Shown here piece by piece: positions 12,445 to 23,746 of a stretch of DNA of 64,000 bases. The notes beneath the pieces were generated by a model. It made no database searches and had not been told where the DNA came from. It was given only the letters and a program-made list of their open reading frames with translations. The DNA comes from Pleurodeles waltl (taxonomy: Eukaryota; Chordata; Amphibia; Caudata; Salamandridae), in assembly GCF_031143425.1 (NCBI RefSeq), contig NC_090448.1, positions 532,784,313 to 532,848,312 on the forward strand. The letters run 5' to 3'. Position numbers and translations under genes: made by a program. The number at the start of each line of letters is the position of its first letter. Position 1 is the first letter of the stretch.

Positions 12445-13589
12445 AGATGTCTGCATGACCTTGTGTGGGGTCTGTGGGAATGAAGTTGGCATTGGCCTAT
12501 GATTGTATGACAACAGGTAACTGAGACATGCTCCATGAGGTAAAGCATTGAAGGTGGTGTGGTCTCCTACTCGTTCAATGGTTTCTGTGATTACACAACT
12601 TGAGCCATGCAATTGTAGTTGTCTGAGAATCAGATTTTCATTTGGGCAACTGTTGACAGCTCAAATGGCATGCATGCATGTGGTGTGGTACATGTAGGAG
12701 TCACTTTGATATATTTTGTTCCTGCGGCCTACTTGATCTGACAGTAATGCTTGCTAATCACAGCTGTTGTTCATGTGTGATCAGGAACATGTGGTGACCC
12801 TTTTTCTCTTTGTATTTTTAGCATCGTCCCAGGCAAGAGAAGAGACTGGGCACAACCAAGGAGGGAGGCATCTGGCCATGATACCGATAATCATGATACC
12901 ACCGACACAGAGGGACCCAGTGGCGTGGTGGGTGAGGGGAATGCCACAGAGAAGACAGAATCAATGTTCTCATCATTGGACTCTACCTCCAATGGCCACT
13001 TCCTAGTGGTGGTAGACCCATCAGGACCTACTCCTGTACCATCCTTGTCCACTGCCCCCAGTTCTATCTCCACCCTCCCTGTTGCTCCCCACCCAGTTGG
13101 CTGTGCCCGGTCACCAAGAGGATGGGCATCTCCTTTGCAACAGACACCTCTACGCCAGCCCCAGTTCCCCTGCTGCCCTGAGTGAGGAGGCTATTGACCT
13201 CCTGAGGAGCATCACTGTAAGTCAGACGGCCCTTTTGAATGCCATTCAAGAGATGGTCAGACAACTTCAGAAAACCAATGCTTTTTTGGAAGGTATTCAT
13301 AGTGCCATGTCTGGGCTACAGAGATCTTTTCAGGCTCTGTCCTCCTCACTTACGGCAGCCAGTCACATCCCACATTCTGCCCCCTCAATCTCCCTCTTCC
13401 CAATCCACATTCCCCTACCTATCCCAGGTACACAGACACATCCGCACGCACCTTCCTTCACACACATAAGCAGCACACATCAACACAAATACCACAAGAT
13501 ACACTGCCATGCCGCACTCAACATACTCCCACAAACACAACACCAGCCACCACTTCCCCAGACACCCCATCGCCCCCCACACACCACGC

Positions 13590-13800
13590 CAACCATACTC
13601 GCAGACACCAGCACAACACACACAGACACAGCCACCACATCCACCATACTCGTAGACTCTAACCCAACACCCACAGACACATCCACCACATCCAGCATTC
13701 CTGCAGATACCACCCCAATAGACACACAAACATCCACAACATCCAGCATATCCACAGAAACCACCCCAACAGACACACACACATCTATCACTCTATCACA
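13590..13800 (+). repeat. Coding repeat in H1 gene B tail
   Basis: There are about four imperfect units of 51-57 bp encoding Thr/Ser/Asp-rich peptides of the form TPTDTSTTSSIPADT. They lie in the variable tail of gene B, where every copy has a different kind of repeat. Confidence 0.6.
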
Positions 13801-14363
13801 CAGCACCTCCACCTTCCAGCCCAGAGACACCCAAAGGCCCACACTCACACATGCAACAAACACCACCAAAACAAAAGTATACCTCACACACACACACCCA
13901 AGACATCTACACCCACATAATCAGAAAACCACTCCCTCAATTTCCAAATCCCTAACCCCTTCTGCAGACCATCCCAGTGTTCCCAAGGGGAGTTTCCTTT
14001 TTGAGCTTGCTCTTTCCTCAGTTCCCACACCCCCTTCCACACCGAAGAGGCCATCACTCACATCCCAACTCATCCCTTCCAAATCGAAGACCTCCCCTGT
14101 CACATCTGCCCTCCCTGCAAGCATCCATGCCCCTCCCACCAAAAAGAAGCCCACACCTTCAAAGAAGAAGACCCCACCCTCCCAAACCCACCCATCCCAA
14201 ATTCGACCCACCCAAGGAAAATCCCTGAGATGCCTGCCTGCCCACTTGATGCCCTTTCCTGTGGATGTTCCCTGGCAGTGATTGAAGTCAAGTGTGGGTG
14301 CAACCATGTGCAGGGACATTAATTGGACTGGCCAATGGCCTTTGTTCTGAAGATTTTGGAGTG

Positions 14364-14369
14364 AATAAA
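14364..14369 (+). promoter_or_regulatory. Polyadenylation signal of H1 gene B
   Basis: AATAAA lies about 80 bp after the last open frame. It follows a GGACTGGCCAATGGCC block that also precedes the AATAAA of H2 gene B (31,870). Confidence 0.55.
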
Positions 14370-15560
14370 CCCAAGTGGTTGTTTTTTTGGGTGCACATTT
14401 GTCCTGCAATTCATTTCCTATCTTTATGTTGTTCCTGTGTAACTTGTTTTGTATGCCTACAGTTGTGTGTGTTTCAGCCTGACTGTGGGTCCATTTGCTG
14501 TTGCTTGCAAAGTCTGTCTTTGTGGGCAGTGCTCATGTCACCCAGGTAAAAGGTAGATGTTGCTTGTTGTGTTTGCTAATGCAATTGTGGTGTAATTGCA
14601 TTGTGTTTTATTGGGTATGGAAAGTATTTCATCTTGTGTTGTCCAATGTCAGCACATATGGTGTCAGACTTGTCCCCCTGATATGGATTGTACATGTGTC
14701 TCATGTGTGAAGCTAGGGTTTTGCTGGTCCACACATGGAGGGAGTTCAGTTCAATTGTGCTACCTTTCTTTGCATTTGACCGTGCATTTGTCAATTTTGA
14801 TGTCTGTACCTTGCAGCTACTTTATCTAGATGTATGGCCCATGCTGTTGCAGCTGTATTTGCTTTATTGACTTGCACTTCTACATTCTGCAAATGGGCAT
14901 GCCACTTGGCTCTATTATTGTTTGTCCCTGGGATACCTGAAGGGACAGTTCCTATGCAAATGTTGTTTTAGGGATGTATGCAAACTATAATGTGTCCCAG
15001 TGCAACATCCTTTCTTGAGTGCTATTGATGTCCCATCCATATCGTGCAGGTATTGTTTGCATAGTGAGCTTTGTATATTTGTCTCTCAAACTATTGTGCA
15101 TCTCATTGTCCTTCCATTGTGTTGCAATCTGGTTGATATGGGGGTCCATTGCAGGGCTGTTTAATGGGAGAAGTGTTTGTGTTCTATGACACATCCATAC
15201 ATATGCGTGTTCAGTCTGATGACAGTCCATGGTATGTGTGCAATGTGAGGGTGTCAGTTGTATTTGCAGATGTGATGTTGCTGTTGTGTGACACAATGTT
15301 GTGTATACTTCGCTGTCCCTGTGCCTTAGATTGTCAAACATGTGTTTTTGTGTAGTGTTGCGGTGCAGTGTCAGTGACATGCCCAAAGGGGGCATGAATG
15401 GCTGTGAATGTGTCATTCATTGTGAATGACTCCAAATGTGTACACAATGACACGTGTACTTGGTGCCTGTAGCGTGAGCCCCATATCATGTGAACGACGG
15501 TGTGATGATCTGTTGTTGAGCTTAATGACACAGGTGGGTGTGTGTACTTACCGTCTGTTA
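14370..15560. other. H1 3' flank up to the conserved antisense donor
   Basis: TG-rich noncoding DNA. Near its end the antisense motif ACG/GTAAGTAC (15,546-15,553) matches the splice donor after transposase exon 1 in H2-H4. The exon itself cannot be recognised beyond it. Confidence 0.4.
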
Positions 15561-15584
15561 CGTCATTACTCTCAGTTCTAGCGG

Positions 15585-15684
15585 TATAAAAGGCAGAACT
15601 TTTTTAAAGATGTTGACCATCCATCTCGTAAAAACTTTGCTTCTGTAAACAAGATACTGTTTCTTCAACATGTTCAACAATAAA
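15585..15684 (+). promoter_or_regulatory. Possible TATA box and polyadenylation signal pair
   Basis: TATAAAA at 15,585 is followed 94 bp later by AATAAA at 15,679, directly after homology to H1 stops. This spacing would suit the U3-R part of a compact LTR, but no partner LTR or coding region was found. Confidence 0.2.
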
Positions 15685-18600
15685 GGATGAGTATTGGCTT
15701 GTAAATGTGTTTAGTGATGAACCTAGTTGGTTCTCTAAAATCAAGCTTGAGTTCATCTATGCAACTTTAGGAACATTTGGTTTTGCAAGGAGAATATAAT
15801 TATCTGAGCATTGGTGGGACATACACTAACAGGCCTGCCCACTTCAGTAGTGCATTACAAAAACATCACATTCACAGCTGAAAACCCATTTATTTATATG
15901 TTTGTATTTATTTTACATAAGCATTACACAAGAAATCATGCGCTAATCAGTGCATCTGTATTTGAGAATATCTGAAAAGCTGGCTGCTGATTCACCAATA
16001 CCTTTGGGGAGAGGTTACTGGAAAAACAGTCTTGTGAGGAAAATATTAAATGCCAGTGACTGTCCTGTGCATGTCTGACACAGACATAGTAACTCTATCA
16101 TTGGCACCTATAGATTAGTGCAGAAACTGCTGAACGTAGGCCATATTAGCAGCAAATTAACTATACCATGGTATTGAGGGGAAGTTAGATGACTGCAGTT
16201 CATTAAGGAGCACAGTGAATATGATGAGAGCTCCTGGGGCAAAGGAAGGTGTTGGTAGCACTGAAGAAGGATCATTGATTCATGAATATAATGCCTGCAA
16301 ATCATAACAACCTACTCAAAAGATTGCAGATGCTAACACAGTACCAACTTGTGCTCCTGGGTATACTAAGAGTGGATTTTCATCAGAATTCCAGTATGCT
16401 TGTAGCGATTGATAGGTAGGCTTAAGATGACAATGTATCCAGTGGTGCCCAGCAGAATCCAGAGATGAATGGTGAAAGTTTGGGATCACATTCGGTCCGC
16501 TCGCTTACAGACCTCCATGGCATCTGCTGCGTGTGTGGTGCTGGAGGAGGAAGGAACTATTGTCGCGTAGGTTCTCATTAGGGTAATGAGGCTATTGGAT
16601 TTGGGCGGTAGGATCGCCTAGGTTGTGGGTACTGAGTACAATTTCACACCTGGTGACACCTGTCGGCCTAATCCGGGGTTTCCGGCTAACTAGAAGTGCC
16701 CCATCTCTGACTGAGATGATTGTAGCAACTGAGCTCATGCAGAGGCAGAACATATTTAAATAAGCATTTATTAAAATATTTGCATCTTAGATAAAAGCAG
16801 GTGCGTAGCAATAATGAGGATAATGAAAGACAATAGGAGCAAGCATGTGACTAGAAATGTAAAACACAAGAATAGTCCTACCATGCTGTCTAAACAGGGG
16901 AGTGGATCTATAACCCCTCACCTACGCTGAGTATGTGCACAGCATACTAAGACTAATGTGCCCTGGAGGTTCCCCCCTGAAAGAACATCATCCCTCATAC
17001 CTGAAGAAGAGGCGTGAGTTCTAAAAAGACGCCGTCCCCATCTGGATCAGGATAGGTCGTCTAAGCAGGTGCTGTAGTGAAGCTTGCAGCAATCAGCTTA
17101 CAGTTGTGGTCATCTGCCTGGAATCTCCCTCTAACGAGTCTGGGACTAAGGGGTATTTTATAATAAACCAGCTGACATTCTGATAAATGGTCCCCATCTA
17201 TGAGTGTGTTGTTTTCCGTCAATACAGGAGATGCAGCATACCACGTTTGTCTGCAACCCTATCTGACTGTAGCCTTTGAAAGGCACAAAGTGAACTATAT
17301 GTCCTACTAAGAACGCAATGCTTTCCCAGGCGAAAAAACAACAAGATAGAGAGAAATAAAACAGCACCGCAAATGAAACTATTGCTAGAAAAATAAAGCA
17401 ACGGTGAATAAAACATAGATGGGTGAAAGTGCACAGCTGCAGGCCTAGTTAGCTAAAACAATGCACCTTAAACATGGATAAAATAGCTACACAACACTAT
17501 GAGCAAGAGGGATAATCTTGCAGCATCCAAAGGAAGGAGTGCAGTTTTTCTCCAGATGTGAGGGCTCTTTATGGGTTGTGCCAGCAGAGGGAGCACACAT
17601 ATTTATGCATGAGAATAGGTAAGTCCTGAAGGAGCCTAAGGGAACCGATTTGCTGATCACAGGCAAAAAAGACCAGATGGAGAGGGATGATGCACTACTC
17701 CCTTGGGGAGTAACAAAGAAGCTCATAGTGAAATAGTTTATATACCTCAATTTGTTGTAACAAACAGATCATTGTTAATAAAAGACAAAGAAGGAACTGT
17801 GGAGGGTTACTTTCAACTCCAACAAGGGACCAGGGAAGGGAGAAGCGAGGTCTGTAAGAAGATAGGGGAGTCTAAGAAAGCCAGGGAAAGGAAGAGGTGT
17901 CTAGCTTCAAACACTGTCTACTTCAGTAGGGTTGAAACAAGAGTTAAAGAGATTGATACTGGAAATACACCAAATTTATATAAAGCCAGAAACAAAAGTC
18001 AGGCTATACAAAAGAGTATTGTGATTTTTTTTATACAAGTAAAAAAGTATTACAAAATCTCTCTTGTTAGTGGTTTTCAAGCTCGGCACACTGGGGCACT
18101 GCTTTTCAGTCCCCAGTGTATGTGAACTGACTCCTAAAACATGGCAAAATTGTCTAATCCCCGATTGGAATATGTAACTTTCCAGTAAGGCTATAGTATA
18201 TTGTGCAGGCACAGTCAATACTGGCAGCGGTGAGTTGCAACACAAATTGTGTCATTCACTAGGCTTACAAAGAAAACATGACTTTGAGCCTGCTCATGTA
18301 GCCTGTCTGCTGCAGCTTTTAAACCTGCAGGCAAACCTGTCAAAATAACACGTTATGACAGGAAAACCCTACTTTTAAATATTGAATTAATCACTACAAA
18401 GTATGAATGTAGCCCACAAGATAAGCTGCCTGTCATGTATGAGTGGTACATGCAAGAATTTAGAGTTGGAATGCGCCTACAGTGCCTTGCCTGCAAAAGC
18501 TATTCCATTGTGAAGGCCTAAAGGTCAGATAAAATGCTATTTCTGTGAACTTTGGTTTGGGATATGCTACAGAAATTATTTTATATTTCTAATTTGTATT

Positions 18601-20914
18601 AAAAATTTAATTCAGCAGTGACGTTGTATTTGTGATAGCTTTTTAGAAAAGTAACTTTTAAAAACGTTGCCTTAGTGTACTTGAAACACCAGCTGGCTGA
18701 TTAGCAGTGCTTCATGGAATGAGGTGTGAAAACTGCTCTTATAGCTGAAACAATGGGCAAGCCTTTTTGTCAGGAAGTCTTACGTGCAGGGTATGTGGTT
18801 CGTCTCAAACCAGGAAGATCAGCAGGGGAATGTTTGGGAACTTCATTAAACTTAATAACTTGAAAGGGACCAGGGTCAGCCTTGTCCATTCATAGTTAAG
18901 TGTATAGGTAATAGGAAGAAGAGAAACTCTTATTCCCTGGGCCAAGTGTAGCCAGCTTTGCACCAACTTGATATGGTTGAGGAGGAGGGAACAGCTCATT
19001 TCCCTAGGCATAGCTGGATTGCTAGCTACTATCCATCCAAGAAGAGCACTGCCATGTTGGAATTTGCCCAGAATTGTGCACTGTGGGATAATTTACAGTA
19101 AGTTAAACAGGATGTGCTGCAAAAGTGGGATATTTGCCTTTGGGAATCTATTTCTCATTAGTTAGGGAGTGTACAAACATTGTCCTCATCCACTGGTTCG
19201 TGCATCCTACAAAACATAACCTCTCCCCCGGCACATTAGAACACATCCATACTAGACTTACTGTCTGGACCTGTATTGAGGCCTGTGGGGTTCAGCTTGT
19301 GCCTACTTGTACTCAGAACTGAGAAGTGGACTCCAAGGGTCAGTTAGTTGAACTTGTGTGCCTACAGGGATACAACAAGCTAAAAAAGGCCTTCTTCTGG
19401 GTGACCACCTGAATAGAAGCAACTGGATATGCACTAGACCCTGCTGGTGTCCTCTGCTGAGTAAGCTCTGGCCCTTAAGTGTTGTGCCTGAGTTCCTGGG
19501 AGCCCTAAAGGACACACACAACTACTGATCTAGTGGTTGGTTGACAAAGTAGAATCCATCAGGGTGGCAGAGAATATGGCGTCCATCTCCCTGCTGAAAT
19601 CTAATCTGCCAAGTTTAGAGATTACAGCAGACCCAGTGGTGATCACTTTATCTTAGCAGGAACCAACAAGGCAGGTTCATTTCAAGGTACTAAACGTTTG
19701 GTGGATGGCCACTCTTGGTTTTGACTGAGTTTCACCAAATATTACTAACGATTTTGTTTTTCAAAAACAAACTCCCACTATGGGAGTTTGTTATTGAAAA
19801 AAACAAATAACCAATGTGCCCCACACCCAGGGATTTTTTACTTTGGGTGGTAAGAATTTTATTTGTTTTGTAACTGACAGAAAAAAGACATCACATCACC
19901 CACAGTAAATTGAACAGGTGGTATAGTGCCTTTCATCTGAGGGCCCCTACTCTGTATGGCAGTCAGAGGATGATATCTATCACTGGAGCCAACCAGGGGC
20001 TTCTTCAATGTAAAGCTCTCTGTCCTTTTGTCCTTGAATGGGATGAGGGACTGTTGGTTTGGTGAACAGGGTACTCAACCACATTTGTGACAGAATACCC
20101 AGGTTGCCAATCTCTAAATCGGTCCATAAGTCAGAAGGTACAATCTTGGATCTAAACAATCTAGCTCAGAGTATTCAACCACTGTTCTATCGCAGTCAAC
20201 CTGAAATATGACCCAGGTTCTAGTCAGCCACGAACAGTGACTTCTGATTGGCGCTTTACTTTTTCTTGGAGCTTTTCATCCTATAAATTTGAAAATTCAT
20301 CTCTACGGATCCCCTTATTGGATAGTAGTTGTTTTGGTACCTTTTTTTCTTCTTACATTTTCTCTGTTCTCAGAAATTGGTTGTGAGATTTTTGTTGTGT
20401 TAAAACCTTTTAATTGTTTTGTAACTTACCTGACTTTTCCTTACTTTCCCTGACGTGAGTCTTGCCGTAGCTACCAGGGGTTGAGTCCATTTTTATTACT
20501 GGAATTTGGGTGTTGGACCTGACAAAATGCTACATCTCTTACCAAGGAAGGGCTCAAATATTCCCCAGCTAATAACTAATTTTCCTGCAGCAGGAAAAGA
20601 AACACATGGTATGAAAAGAAAAAGTCATATATAGAAGGGGTAATCCTTTTGTTGTGTTCTCCCTGCTCACCAGAATACTTAACTTCATTTGAAAGCAATT
20701 CAGCTAATTTAACTAGAAGTATGGAAGAACTCCATTGTCCCCCCTTGCTCGACAAGACACCTAAGGGGGGGGGGGGGCTTTTTTCATAGATGGGATAGGA
20801 AGTAGGCTCTAGGGGGACTATTAAAAGGGAAATTAGGGGCAAACCTTAACAGATCGGGCAAAAAAACTATTTGCGACACATATATACAAATAGTAACAAT
20901 AATTTATTCTAATT
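15685..20914. other. AT-rich stretch with no gene recognised
   Basis: All frames are short and look random, including one of 140 codons at 17,703-18,125. A near-perfect hairpin occurs at 19,756-19,804 and a run of 14 G at 20,764-20,777. A 'gctaccaggggttgag' block near 20,468 resembles a block in the LTR-like DNA at 35,926, so an old LTR may be present. I see nothing else. Confidence 0.5.
19756..19804. repeat. Near-perfect 49-bp hairpin
   Basis: The arms GTTTTTCAA-AAACAAACTCCCA and its complement are separated by CTA, with one unpaired base. No transposon termini are visible around it. Confidence 0.6.
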
Positions 20915-21111
20915 GTATTTGTCAGGGAGACTAGATCCTCGGGGCCTGCACATCTTCCCAACATGTCCACCACTAGACAGCTCCAAAACTCCAATAGACA
21001 TGTCACAGAGTCTGAGTGAGTCCAAGTGGGGGAAAGGGGATTAGGTAGGGAACAGCTGGGAAGGAGACCTGTAGGAAGCAAGAGGTTAAACAACACAATA
21101 ACAAGATTATT

Positions 21112-21325
21112 ACTCTGAATATTGAATAACACTCTGTTAAATCTAGGGTTCAATGATACTCTGAACATGAAATAACACTCTGTTGAATCTAGGGTTCAAT
21201 GATACTCTGAACATGAAATAACACTCTGTTGAATCTAGGGTTCAATGATACTCGGAACATGGAATAACATTCTGTAAGGTCTAGATTTCAATGATACTCG
21301 GAACATGGAATAACATTTATACTGA
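21112..21325. repeat. 46-bp tandem repeat
   Basis: About 4.5 units begin TACTCTGAACATGAAATAAC and contain TCTAGGGTTCAATGA. The array lies within the extra DNA of the left G1 LTR and is absent from the right LTR. Confidence 0.8.
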
Positions 21326-21603
21326 AGAAACATGAATGGCCTAAGGCTTCATTATAACTAGGCTTCAATAATACTATAACTAGGCCTCAAGAAAATCTAG
21401 GTACCTGGAAAAAATAAAGAATGGGTTAATTCAATGTTTCATTAGAGTTTTTGAAGAAATATCACATACTGTCTAGAATACAAGAACATTCTTCACAATA
21501 GTTTCAGGATAAACATTGCATTTTTTACAGGAGGACAAAGGCTATCTGAACATTCCATGAAAAAACAACAGGAAATGTCCAAGGAGCTTAATTAGCACAA
21601 AGA

Positions 21604-22107
21604 ATGTTGCATTTTGTTCCAGAGCATTCCAGAGAATCCAGAACACAGCCGCACGCCTCATCCTGAACCTCCCCCGCCACGAACACATCACACCACACCT
21701 CAAATCCCTTCACTGGCTCCCCATAGACAAGATGATCTCCTTCAAGATCTTCATTCACGCACACAAATCCCTCCACAACACCTGCCCAACCTACCTCAAC
21801 GAAAGAGTGAACTTCCACACTCCCACACGCCACCTCCGATCCACCAACCTCGCACTAGCCACAATCCCCCGCATCCAACGCACCACCACTGGAGTCAGGT
21901 CCTTCTCCTACCTCGCCCCCAAGACCTGGAACTCCCTCCCCACCAACCTTCGCAAAACCCAAGACCTCCTGCTTTTCAGAAAAAAACCTCAAGAAATGGC
22001 TGTTCGAACAGTGACCCTCCTTCCCCCCACCCTAGCGCCTTAAGACCCTCACGGGTAAGTAGCGCGCTCTATAAATTTATTTGATTGATTGATTGATTGA
22101 TTGAATT
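21604..22107 (+). mobile_element. L2-type LINE, 3' end fragment
   Basis: This is a 5'-truncated non-LTR retrotransposon. It encodes the typical last 130 or so residues of an L2/CR1-clade ORF2, with blocks RIQNTAARLIL, LHWLPIDKMISFKI, YLAPKTWNSLP and a final FRKK-WLF region. One frame change near 21,730 splits it between two frames. It ends in a TTGA microsatellite (22,080-22,104), the usual 3' terminus of L2 elements. It is inserted in the left LTR of G1, so it is younger than G1 or moved with a variant LTR. Confidence 0.75.
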
Positions 22108-22179
22108 AAGCGTTTATAGAAAACCAAAAGCTCAGGATAAATGTGTGCACCTCAACAAACACTGCACACCCAAGTGTTC

Positions 22180-22620
22180 AATACCATGAAAAGATCGCGC
22201 GCACAGCCGATCTGAAAATCAAGAGTTTACTGCCAGAAAAGAATCGCGCTCCTTGCTGCCGATTCGAAGCTTCACAATGCTAATGTCATAAAAATGATCA
22301 CGCACACTAGCGATCTGGATGTCAAGTGTTTTTATGTCAGGAAATGAATCGCGCACCTTGCCGATTCGAAATACACAATGCAAAAATCATGAAATGATCG
22401 CGCAAACTGTTGCCGATCTGAATGTCAAAATTAAATGCCAGGAAATGAATTGTACACCTTGCCGATTCGAAATACACCACGCAAATATCATGAATTGATC
22501 GCGCACACTGTTGCCGATCTGAATGTCAAAATTAAATGCCAGGAAATGAATCGCACACCTTGCCGATTCGAAATACACAATGCAAATATCCTGAAAATGA
22601 TCGCACACTAGGAGTTTCAC
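22180..22620. repeat. About 100-bp subrepeats in G1 left LTR
   Basis: Four to five units alternate between two related halves: ATGATCGCGCACACTGTTGC followed by CGATCTGAATG, and GAATCGCGCACCTTGCCGAT followed by TCGAAATACAC. The right LTR (33,225-33,490) has about 2.7 units of the same repeat, so the LTR varies in length by repeat number. Confidence 0.8.
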
Positions 22621-22827
22621 AACTAGGCCCAAAAACTCGAATGTCTTTGAAAACAGGGCTCGGGGGCCCAGCCCGACCTCCGCCTTACCGCCCTGCTCAA
22701 GGATCACCAATATAATGAGGACAGGCCTGGAATATCAGAGTAGGCCTCTGGAACAGGAACTCAGGAGGTTGCTGCTGCTCTGCACCGGGACCGCTGAATA
22801 GTGAGCACGTGGAGCTGGGCTGGCTCC

Positions 22828-22835
22828 CTTATATA
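22828..22835 (-). promoter_or_regulatory. TATA box of G1 left LTR
   Basis: TATATAAG on the minus strand, matched at 33,705-33,712 in the right LTR, where it would drive element transcription. Confidence 0.5.
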
Positions 22836-23121
22836 GAGTCAAGCCCAGCCCACAAACCACACCCAGTCATGCTGCAGGGAAAGCTTCTGGAAGGTCCTAA
22901 AAAGGGACCACACCCTGACACACTCAGTAAGCCTGCAGCAAATACCTTGCAAATAAACAGTTATTACAAACATCATTAATAGTGGTTTTCAAGGTTAAAA
23001 TCTGCACGGCAAAAGGTTAGCAAACTGCATATAAATATAATGCATGAATTATGCCTTTGCATAAAGACTGGGTTTTTGCATTTTAGTCGCCCGTAGAGCA
23101 CGCACTGCACTGATGTTGACA

Positions 23122-23136
23122 GTACTCCCCTCTCCC
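23122..23136 (-). other. Polypurine tract of G1
   Basis: GGGAGAGGGGAGTAC on the minus strand directly abuts the left (3') LTR, as expected for the plus-strand primer of an LTR retrotransposon. Confidence 0.7.
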
Positions 23137-23746
23137 AAGCGCGCTCTAGGGCCTGGTTTGCCTGGGTTAAGACGATGAAAATGTCTCACTAGTCGTGGAG
23201 CATGAATGTCAGATGTGGCATTCCAAGAGTTGCTCTCAGGACCGTAACCTTTGGGTTTTGAATGAATTGTCTTGATGCAAGCACAAACTTCACAGTTAGC
23301 TACCATTTGCTTGACGTCTTTTGTCAAAGTAGGCCACCAAAAGTAGCGTTGGATTAATTCAAGAGTTTTTGGAATACTTGGATGACCTGCCATAGATATA
23401 ACATGCAACCAATGAAACACTAACTTGCGCATCTTGGTAGTAGGAACAAATAGACGTGCATCCTGAAAAGATAGACCCTGTTTGATTGATCTTTTAGGAT
23501 CTGCTTGAGCCAATGACTGCTTTTTTTCAATGTTGAAGGAATTACGGATTTCTTCAAAGAAGCACCAATTATCATATCTGAAGCACCTGTCTCCACTATG
23601 AATGGACGGCCAAGATCTGGATGAGTCAAGATTGAGTCGATGGAGAAGTTTTCTTTTTCAGTGGCCATGGCTATGTGAGCTCGTTGAGGATCTATGACAC
23701 TAGATGTCTGGAGACAGCTTTCTGTAACAATGAGACTTTCAGCCTC
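23137..23746 (-). pseudogene. G1 pol 3' fragments (RNase H and integrase zinc region)
   Basis: Two fragments survive on the minus strand. The region 23,668-23,560 reads like a degenerate RNase H start (GRPFIVETGASDMIIGASL, the usual Asp replaced by Glu). The region 23,430-23,250 encodes the integrase zinc-binding module, with His-x-x-His (HWLHVISMAGH) followed by YFWWPTL and CEVCAC. The catalytic core that should follow is missing; the frame passes straight to the region next to the polypurine tract. Confidence 0.75.

Larger units (their letters stand above)
5838..14281 (+). pseudogene. Myb/SANT-like gene B, H1 (three exons)
   Basis: This is an accessory DNA-binding protein gene of the element. 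Exon 1 (5,838-5,951, 114 bp as in the other copies) keeps RTPAFSPEEP and LPLYGQLYG but has lost its ATG. Exon 2 (8,822-9,095) carries the trihelix-like core (HQKKA-W-AIA, TLGVHSWWNTHSRKR) and ends at GTGAGT. Exon 3 starts at 12,822 and includes SEEAIDLLRS, a helical stretch (about 13,190-13,350), then a Thr/Ser/Pro-rich tail. Intron 1 is swollen by two hairpin elements and intron 2 by solo LTR B; 6,742-7,188, 7,825-8,821, 9,096-10,550 and 12,445-12,821 hold only intron DNA. Frame breaks occur in all exons. AATAAA follows at 14,364. Confidence 0.65.
1..15560 (+). mobile_element. Harbinger copy H1, partial, with nested insertions
   Basis: This is the oldest-looking of four copies of the three-gene Harbinger element. 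Gene order matches the others: the tail of Myb-like gene A (1-660), the antisense transposase (3,989-5,108), then Myb-like gene B in three exons (5,838-14,281). The left terminus lies outside the window. On the right, homology fades just after a conserved antisense splice-donor motif at 15,546-15,551, and no terminal inverted repeat is visible there, so the right end is truncated or badly decayed. Two solo LTRs and two GC-rich hairpin elements are inserted in it, which explains a span of more than 15 kb against 7.5-9.3 kb for the other copies. The right boundary is approximate. Confidence 0.7.
20920..23121 (-). repeat. G1 3' LTR (left), enlarged
   Basis: Its first 100 bp and last 800 bp match the right LTR (33,117-33,995). 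About 1.3 kb between them has no counterpart there. It includes a 46-bp tandem array, an L2-type LINE tail and extra copies of the roughly 100-bp subrepeat. An internal minus-strand TATATAAG at 22,828-22,835 is shared with the right LTR. Confidence 0.8.

Noticed and set aside
13415..13893. Cys/Val/Gly-rich minus-strand frames opposite the H1 gene B tail
   Set aside because: Complement of an ACA/CAC-rich coding repeat; no domain and no conservation in other copies.
17703..18125. Open frame of 140 codons in the AT-rich stretch
   Set aside because: Lys/Arg-rich low-complexity composition, no recognisable motif, no promoter or splice context; consistent with chance.
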